From: Homoserinibacter gongjuensis
GTDB taxonomy: Bacteria > Actinomycetota > Actinomycetes > Actinomycetales > Microbacteriaceae
Direction: 5' to 3'
Assembly: GCF_030161875.1 (NCBI RefSeq)
Contig: NZ_BSVA01000001.1
Coordinates: forward strand, 1,240,001 to 1,304,000
DNA: 64,000 nucleotides
Positions 59,037 through 64,000 of the stretch are shown here, piece by piece. The position numbers and the translations under genes were made by a program. The stretch's first letter is position 1. Every line of letters begins with the position of its first letter. Below the pieces are notes generated by a model. The model was not told the DNA's origin. It worked only from the letters and a program-made list of their open reading frames with translations, and ran no database searches.

Positions 59037-59381
59037 ATGCACCGGATCTTCAGCAAGAGCGTCGCATCCGTCTACCCGTTCTATGTGGAGAAGGTGGAGA
59101 AGAAGGGGCGCACGCGCGCCGAGCTCGACGAGGTGATCGAGTGGCTCACGGGGTTCGATGAGGCCGAGCTGCAGCGGCATCTCGAGTCGGGCACGACGTT
59201 CGAGGAGTTCTTCGCACAGGCGCACATCAACCCGAACGCCTCGCTCATCACGGGCGTGATCTGCGGCGTGCGCGTCGAGCAGATCGACGACCCGCTCATG
59301 CAGAAGCTGCGCTACCTCGACAAGCTCGTCGACGAGCTCGCCCGCGGCAAGGCGATGGAGAAGGTGCTGCGCACGCCGTGA
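59037..59381 (+). CDS. DUF2200 domain protein
   Basis: 114 residues. [40 protein letters not shown] is the DUF2200 pattern, nearly unchanged along the family. Cytoplasmic, likely helical. Function unknown. The ATG lies seven bases after a TACGCT box (leaderless). Its stop overlaps the GTG of the next gene (GTGA). Confidence 0.88.
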   Translation: MHRIFSKSVASVYPFYVEKVEKKGRTRAELDEVIEWLTGFDEAELQRHLESGTTFEEFFAQAHINPNASLITGVICGVRVEQIDDPLMQKLRYLDKLVDELARGKAMEKVLRTP

Positions 59382-59937
59382 CGGGCAGCGGCAACGGAGG
59401 GTCGAGTCGGTCGGCTTTACCGGCACCATGGTCTCGGCGAGCGCTCGGTGGGTCGATCGTCCTCGCCGTGGGTGCCAGTGTCGGAGTAGCGGCCTTCATC
59501 GATCTGCCTGCAGGGTGCGGCTCTTCCTCGCCGATGGGTGGGCGAGTCGGAGCAGCGCGGACGATCGTGGGGTGATCACCCTCGCGATCAGTTATGCGGT
59601 CCTCTTCGTGTCCGTTCTGGCCGGAAGCATCTGGCTCACCGGACCCTCGAGTGGCGCCGATGCACGGTTGCAGGGCCTACGTTCGGCAGCTGTGACCGCC
59701 ACACTCGCTGGGCTCATCCTTGGTTTCGGCGTCTACCTCGTGATGGCGCTCGCCGGAGGCTGGCAAGACGGCAGCTGCGGTGGGCACGGCTCGTGGTTCT
59801 GGGCGGTCGTCGTGCTCGCGGCGCCGGTGAGTTGGTTCGCGGCGGTGGGGCTATGGGTTGCGTATCTGATCCGCCGCAAAGCGCTGGGGCCGCGTTCGCC
59901 AGCAACGGCTCGAGTGACGAGCCCTGTGGGGAGATGA
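59378..59937 (+). CDS. Hypothetical four-helix membrane protein (one frameshift)
   Basis: About 186 residues as rejoined. The first frame ([24 protein letters not shown]...RTIVG) stops at 59573-59575. Adding one G in the G4 run at 59569-59572 continues as [23 protein letters not shown] and two further helices ([46 protein letters not shown]). The GTG start overlapping the DUF2200 stop supports the joined reading. No family recognised. The codon use is slightly less GC-rich than in its neighbours. Confidence 0.6.
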
Positions 59938-59952
59938 GTTGGGTAGATCTCG

Positions 59953-60297
59953 ATGGACCAGTTGAACGAGCTGGCCACACAGTGGTGGAGGTTTCATCGC
60001 CCCGAGCACCGCAAGGAACTCACGGACGCCGACCACGACCTGATGGATGCGGCGGACGAAGAGGTCGAAAGGCTCTCGCGGGAGGTGACGTCGTTGGCGC
60101 AGCTTGTCGCGGCGCTAGTTGAGCGTGCGCCCGACATCGAGTCGATCGCCTACGTCGGCACGTGGGTCCTGGAGGACGCTGAGATCTACGTGGGCGCGTC
60201 GGGTATCCGCCAGGTGCTGTCCACTCTCGATCCGGTCGCCGCTCAGCGGGTGGCATCCGGCTACCTACCCAATTACGGGCTCCCTGATCACACCTAG
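59953..60297 (+). CDS. Hypothetical protein (DUF6869-like)
   Basis: 114 residues, cytoplasmic. The layout ELATQWWRFHRPEHRKEL, LVAALVERAPDIESIAYVGTWVLEDAEIYV and VASGYLPNYGLP resembles the small DUF6869 group, which often appears near toxin or immunity genes, but I cannot confirm it. It lies 15 bases after the previous gene. Codon use is a little less GC-rich than nearby housekeeping genes, which hints at recent acquisition. Confidence 0.55.
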   Translation: MDQLNELATQWWRFHRPEHRKELTDADHDLMDAADEEVERLSREVTSLAQLVAALVERAPDIESIAYVGTWVLEDAEIYVGASGIRQVLSTLDPVAAQRVASGYLPNYGLPDHT

Positions 60298-60354
60298 CTC
60301 GCCAGGGAACACTGACGATCCCTGCGGCCAGCGCGCGGTGATACCGTCGCGCAC

Positions 60355-61116
60355 ATGACCGAGCCGATCCTGTTCACCGTCGACCGGGGCCTCGCCCGCA
60401 TCACCCTCAACCGGCCCGAGCGGCTCAACGCGTTCGACGATGCGACCGCGCACGCCTGGGCAGACATCACCGCCGAGGCGGTCGTGCGGGATGATGTGGC
60501 CGCGGTGCTCATCGACGCCAACGGCCCGGCGTTCTGCGCGGGCGGTGACGTGCGGGCGATGGTCGAGCTGGGGTCGGGAGAGGGCCTCACCGAGCTCGCC
60601 GGGGTGATCAACCGCGGCATCCTCGCGCTCGTCGAGTCGGAGCTGCCGGTGGCGGTCGCGGCGCACGGAACTACAGCGGGTGGCGGCCTCGGCATCCTGT
60701 TGTCGGGCGACTACGCGGTCGTGGGCGAGAGCTCGAAGCTCGGCAGCCTCTACGCCAACATGGGCCTCACGCCCGACTTGTCGGTGTCGGCGCAACTGGC
60801 GCGCGCGGTCGGCGAGCGACGGGCACTGCAGCTCGTGCTGACGCCGCGCATGCTGTCGGGTGCCGAGGCCGTCGAGTGGGGTCTTGCGGCAGAGGTCGTT
60901 GCGGATGCCGAGGTCGGCACCCGCGCGGAGGCCGTGGCGCGCGCGTGGATCGATGGTGCCGCATCCGCATACGGCCGCGCGAAACGACTCGTGCGGGACG
61001 CTGCCCACACGAGCCTGCGCGAGCAGCTCGACGCGGAGGCGCGCTCGATCGGGGCGGCGTACGAGACGCCCGAGGCGCGCCGGCTGACGGCGGCGTTCGC
61101 CGGCTCAGCGGGTTGA
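60355..61116 (+). CDS. Enoyl-CoA hydratase/isomerase family protein
   Basis: 253-residue crotonase-fold enzyme. ANGPAFCAGGDVRAM and HGTTAGGGLGILLSGDYAV form the oxyanion hole and CoA site, and LGSLYANMGLTPDLSVSAQLAR holds the second active-site region. The acidic residue in the usual Glu144 region is not obvious, so hydratase versus isomerase activity is open. The ATG is seven bases after a TACCGT box (leaderless). The stop lies within a family A palindrome, so the last residues may be element-derived. Confidence 0.88.
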   Translation: MTEPILFTVDRGLARITLNRPERLNAFDDATAHAWADITAEAVVRDDVAAVLIDANGPAFCAGGDVRAMVELGSGEGLTELAGVINRGILALVESELPVAVAAHGTTAGGGLGILLSGDYAVVGESSKLGSLYANMGLTPDLSVSAQLARAVGERRALQLVLTPRMLSGAEAVEWGLAAEVVADAEVGTRAEAVARAWIDGAASAYGRAKRLVRDAAHTSLREQLDAEARSIGAAYETPEARRLTAAFAGSAG

Positions 61117-61203
61117 GGAGCCGCGAAGCGGCGTCTCGAAACCCCCGTCACCGCGGGGTGTCGACGCTGGTTTCGAGACGCGCCTGCGGCGCTCCTCAAC
61201 CAG
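61111..61203. repeat. Palindromic elements, family A (copies 11 and 12, opposed)
   Basis: Copy 11 (61111-61143, GGTTGAGGAGCC...GTCTCGAAACC) contains the enoyl-CoA hydratase stop. Copy 12 (61167-61203, CTGGTTTCGAGACGC...CTCCTCAACCAG) is inverted. They are 23 bases apart. Confidence 0.8.
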
Positions 61204-61236
61204 CTGAGTGGTGCGGACGGCGCTGAGCCGCCCCTC

Positions 61237-61310
61237 CCGCGAGCGCTACCGATATCCGCGAGCGCTACCGGTCCACGGGCAGCGCTCGCGGATTCGGGTA
61301 GCGCTCGCGG
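61237..61310. repeat. Compound direct/inverted repeat before the DUF2804 stop
   Basis: Two direct copies of CCGCGAGCGCTACCG (61237-61251 and 61256-61270) are followed by two inverted partial copies ending AGCGCTCGCGG (61280-61291 and about 61298-61310). The whole 74 bases can fold into one long double hairpin between the convergent enoyl-CoA hydratase and DUF2804 genes, perhaps as a terminator. Confidence 0.75.
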
Positions 61311-61314
61311 AGGG

Positions 61315-62307
61315 TCACCAGCGGTTGGCGACGTCCTCCGCGAAGCCGAAGAGGCCGCGCACCTCGATGCGCTCGCCGGCGACGCGCACCCAGCCGGTGA
61401 ACTTGCCGAACACCTGGTTGCCGCGCGTGCCGATGATGCCGAGGTTGGTGCGGGATGCGTGGTCGTACTCGGGCGTGAGGGTCACGTCGACGTCGGTGCC
61501 GCTGATGCGCCACGGCTCGAGCGGCCGGTCGAGGTCGTACTCCCACACGAGCTGCTCTGAGATCTTGGTGACCCGGCCGTCCAGCATGAGCGCGTTCTCG
61601 GTCATGCCCGTGCCCTCCGTCCAGCGGGCACCGAACTGCATGCCGAGCAGGTGCCCGTCGGTGTGCCCGACGGCGGCGCCCCAGTTCCAGCGCACATCGT
61701 GGAACCACCGGCCGCGGCCGTGGTCGAGCACGGCCCAGGCATCCTGGAACTCGGTCGTGACACCGTCGACCGTCACCTGCCCGCGGGCCGGGCGCGTCAC
61801 ATCCTTCACGGTGTACTGGAAGCGCCGCTCGGTCCACGGAACGACGACCGCGAGCGACTCGTGGCCATCGGGCAGCTCGGCGAACACGTCGACGCTGAGC
61901 CCCTCGGCGCTCGCGCGCAGGCGGGTGCCGCCCGCCTCCTCGGTGATCGAGATCTCGAGCCCCCGCATCCGCGCGCTCGCCGGTCCCTCGCCGAGCGAGC
62001 CCGGCAGGGTTGCCGTCCACGGTCCGCCGACCCGGCCCCGGTCGATCGTCACCCCCGTGCGGCGGTCGCGCACCCAGAACCCGTGCACGCCCGCGAAGTC
62101 GAGCGACGACACCGTGAGCGACACGATGTGGGTGGGCGTGAGTACGGCCCAGTACTCCCAGCGCTTGTTGCGGCCCCGGTCACGGATGCCGCGCCCGATT
62201 CCCGAGGTGTCGTGCAGCGGGCGGCGGCTCCAGCCGACCGCCTCGCGGTTGAGGCTGCCGTTCGGCAGGCACAGGGCCACGGGCTCGGTGAGCTCGCGTT
62301 CGGTCAT
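61315..62307 (-). CDS. DUF2804 domain protein
   Basis: 330 residues, cytoplasmic, beta-rich. Family-style motifs are RPLHDTSGIGRGIRDRGRNKRWEYWAVLTP, TTEFQDAWAVLDHGRGRW and WNWGAAVGHTDGHLLGMQFGARWTEGTG. Function unknown; the fold resembles lipocalin-like hydroxyneurosporene synthase (CrtC-type) barrels. The ATG overlaps the stop of the upstream GH2 gene by four bases (ATGA), so both are cotranscribed. A link to glycoside use is inferred from this coupling only. Intact. Confidence 0.85.
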   Translation of the reverse strand: MTERELTEPVALCLPNGSLNREAVGWSRRPLHDTSGIGRGIRDRGRNKRWEYWAVLTPTHIVSLTVSSLDFAGVHGFWVRDRRTGVTIDRGRVGGPWTATLPGSLGEGPASARMRGLEISITEEAGGTRLRASAEGLSVDVFAELPDGHESLAVVVPWTERRFQYTVKDVTRPARGQVTVDGVTTEFQDAWAVLDHGRGRWFHDVRWNWGAAVGHTDGHLLGMQFGARWTEGTGMTENALMLDGRVTKISEQLVWEYDLDRPLEPWRISGTDVDVTLTPEYDHASRTNLGIIGTRGNQVFGKFTGWVRVAGERIEVRGLFGFAEDVANRW

Positions 62308-64000
62308 CGGGCGTCCTCCTCGGATGCGGGTGGGGGTGGGGGTGCGGATGCGGGCGCGAGCCCTGGCTCGGATGCAGGCGCGGGCCCCTGCTCGGGCACG
62401 CCGAGCTCGCCGCCCGTCGCCGCCGCGAACACCCGACGGAACTCGGCGTTGAGAGCCCGCACGACATCCGCGTCCGGCTTGACCGCCGTGCGATCGGCTG
62501 TCAGCAGGCCGTTCGACTCGTCTTCGACGTCGGCGAGTTGCGTGTACACGATGCCTGCGAGGCCGCGCGCGATCCCGGGCAGCACCTCGCGACGGTGCAG
62601 GCGTTCGTACGCGGCCGTGAGCTGCTCCCGCGTCGCGTAGCGGCGGTAGCCGAACTCCTTCGCCGGGTAGTCGTGCCCCGGCAGCCGCAGGCTGTAGCCG
62701 CCGAATTCGCTCACGACGAGGGCGCGCCCGTCGCGCCCCCACCACCTGGCAGGCCGGATCGGCTGGAAGTACACGTGCAGGCTGCGGATGTCGCTCGCGC
62801 CCTGGTCGTGCCACCCGCTCGCGTGGTCGATGAGCCGGTCGGGGTCGAGCGCCCGCACCCGCTCGGTGACGGCTGCGGCGTCGAACTGTCCCCAGCCCTC
62901 GTTGAACGGCACCCACGTCACGACCGACGGCACGTTGCGCAGCAGCTCGACCGTGGCGTCGACCTCGCGCAGGAACTCGGCGCGCCCCTCCGCATCCGCC
63001 CGCCCGAAAGCGCTGTAGCGGTTATCGCGCATGCGGATGTGCGGCGACACGACGGGTGCCGTGATCACCCACGGCCGGTAGCGCTCGCCGCCGTTCACCA
63101 TGTCCTGCCACACGAGCATGCCGAGCCGGTCGGCGTGGTGGTACCAGCGCAGCGGCTCGATCTTGATGTGCTTGCGCAGCATCGTGAAGCCGAGGTCCTT
63201 CATCGCCTGGATGTCGCGCACGAGCGCCGCGTCGTCGGGCGCCGTGTACAGGGCGCCCGGCCAGTAGCCCTGATCGAGCACCCCGATGTGCGGGTAGGGC
63301 ACGCCGTTGAGGTGCAGCCGTGGCACGCCGTGCGCGTCGGGTGCGAGCTCGACGGAGCGCAGCCCCACGTAGCTCGTCACGCGGTCGTCGCCGAGGCGGA
63401 TGTCGAGGTCGTAGAGGAACGGATGCTCGGGGGTCCAGGTGCGCGGCTCGCGCAGCTCGATGCGCAGCGCCTCGCCCGTGACCCCCGCGGCCTCGGCAAC
63501 GGTGACGCCGTCGTCGAGCACGATCACCGACACGGGGTGCGCGACCCCGTCGGCGGCATCGACCCGCAGTTCGAGCACCGCAGCATCCATCCCCTCGCGA
63601 ACGCCGGGGGTGCGCATGCGCAGCGAGCCCACGTGCGCATCCGGAACCGTCTCGAGCCACACCGTCTGCCAGATGCCCGACTGCGCCGTGTACCAGATGC
63701 CGCCGCGCTCGAGGCGCTGCTTGCCTACCGAGTGGTGCGAGGTGTCGCTCACATCGCGCACTTCGACGGCGAGTTCGTGAGTGGTGCCGTCGCCGAGCGC
63801 CTCGGTGATGTCGGCCCAGAACGGCAGGTAACCCCCGACGTGGGTTGCCACCTCGATGCCGTTGACGAGCACGCGGCAGCTCTGATCGACGGCGCCGAAG
63901 TGCAGGATCGTGCGGAGGCCCGGCTGCGCCGTCACCTCGAGCGTGCGCCGGTAGTGCAGCGTCTCGTCGGGCTGCAGCTGACGGTTCACCCCGGATGCCG
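62304..64000 (-). CDS. GH2 glycosidase, 5' end beyond the window
   Basis: Over 560 residues visible. GH2 pattern: jelly roll (QLQPDETLHYRRTLEV), Ig-like domain, TIM barrel with acid/base Glu in FNEGWGQF and nucleophile Glu in VVSEFGGY. HIKIEPLRWYHHADRLGMLVWQDMVNGG is similar to the barrel of the GH2 at 44431, so the two are homologues. The reading frame is still open at base 64000 (ASGVNRQLQ...), so the true start lies beyond the window edge. The C terminus carries an odd Ala/Pro tail (GPAPASEPGLAPASAPPPPP). Likely cytoplasmic; specificity unknown. Confidence 0.85.
   Translation of the reverse strand, partial: ASGVNRQLQPDETLHYRRTLEVTAQPGLRTILHFGAVDQSCRVLVNGIEVATHVGGYLPFWADITEALGDGTTHELAVEVRDVSDTSHHSVGKQRLERGGIWYTAQSGIWQTVWLETVPDAHVGSLRMRTPGVREGMDAAVLELRVDAADGVAHPVSVIVLDDGVTVAEAAGVTGEALRIELREPRTWTPEHPFLYDLDIRLGDDRVTSYVGLRSVELAPDAHGVPRLHLNGVPYPHIGVLDQGYWPGALYTAPDDAALVRDIQAMKDLGFTMLRKHIKIEPLRWYHHADRLGMLVWQDMVNGGERYRPWVITAPVVSPHIRMRDNRYSAFGRADAEGRAEFLREVDATVELLRNVPSVVTWVPFNEGWGQFDAAAVTERVRALDPDRLIDHASGWHDQGASDIRSLHVYFQPIRPARWWGRDGRALVVSEFGGYSLRLPGHDYPAKEFGYRRYATREQLTAAYERLHRREVLPGIARGLAGIVYTQLADVEDESNGLLTADRTAVKPDADVVRALNAEFRRVFAAATGGELGVPEQGPAPASEPGLAPASAPPPPPASEEDAR

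Overview
The window looks like chromosomal DNA from a high-GC actinobacterium, most probably a member of the Microbacteriaceae. The evidence is the actinobacterial gene order (tilS-hpt-ftsH-folE-folP-folB-folK-DUF3180 and DUF2520-panC-lysS), mycobacterial-style ClpC and RlmC, many GTG starts, many likely leaderless genes, and strong enrichment of the GGATGC/GCATCC hexamer. I see no rRNA, tRNA, CRISPR array, transposase, integrase or phage gene.

Layout. 100-7276 holds divergent ppa and tilS, then hpt, ftsH, the folate genes and a DUF3180 membrane protein. 7300-14634 is a sugar cassette: binding protein, two permeases, a LacZ-type beta-galactosidase and a LacI regulator. It appears to interrupt the housekeeping block, which resumes at 14644 with two PH-domain membrane proteins, a DUF2520 protein, panC and lysS. 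20064-23124 has an Ig-like cell-surface protein and three tiny membrane proteins. 23251-29285 is mixed: pirin, a lipoprotein pair, a deazaflavin-type reductase with DUF4386 and a divergent TetR, and two tandem DUF2975 proteins with an XRE regulator. 29529-36269 has clpC, a luciferase-like oxidoreductase, an LAETG surface protein, a lipoprotein and an ArgA-like acetyltransferase. 36404-40036 is a coupled beta-propeller/polytopic membrane protein pair. 40110-46398 is a second sugar cassette (LacI divergent from binding protein, two permeases and a GH2 enzyme). 46598-56519 has radA, a small membrane protein, an ECF sigma factor fused to its own membrane anti-sigma domain, and a roughly 2000-residue repeat-rich surface protein. 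56575-64000 has rlmC, a cytochrome-b-like protein, several small proteins, an enoyl-CoA hydratase, DUF2804 and a third GH2 enzyme cut by the window end.

Two global properties matter to any reader. First, 21 genes, including essential ones (ftsH, lysS, folP, clpC), are broken by 33 frameshifts. All lie at short G or C runs, and 31 are explained by one missing base, so I read them as assembly errors and give full-length spans. Second, intergenic DNA is full of short palindromic elements of at least six kinds, several in multiple copies. One lies inside the tilS coding sequence and others form the 3' ends of coding sequences.

The two sugar cassettes have the standard logic of a LacI repressor, palindromic operators over the binding-protein promoter, CUT1 permeases and a cytoplasmic GH2 glycosidase. 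Neither cassette carries its own ATPase gene, so both probably share a multi-substrate ATPase encoded elsewhere. The best candidate for something little described is 48662-56519: a self-contained membrane sigma/anti-sigma fusion beside a giant putative isopeptide-domain surface protein.
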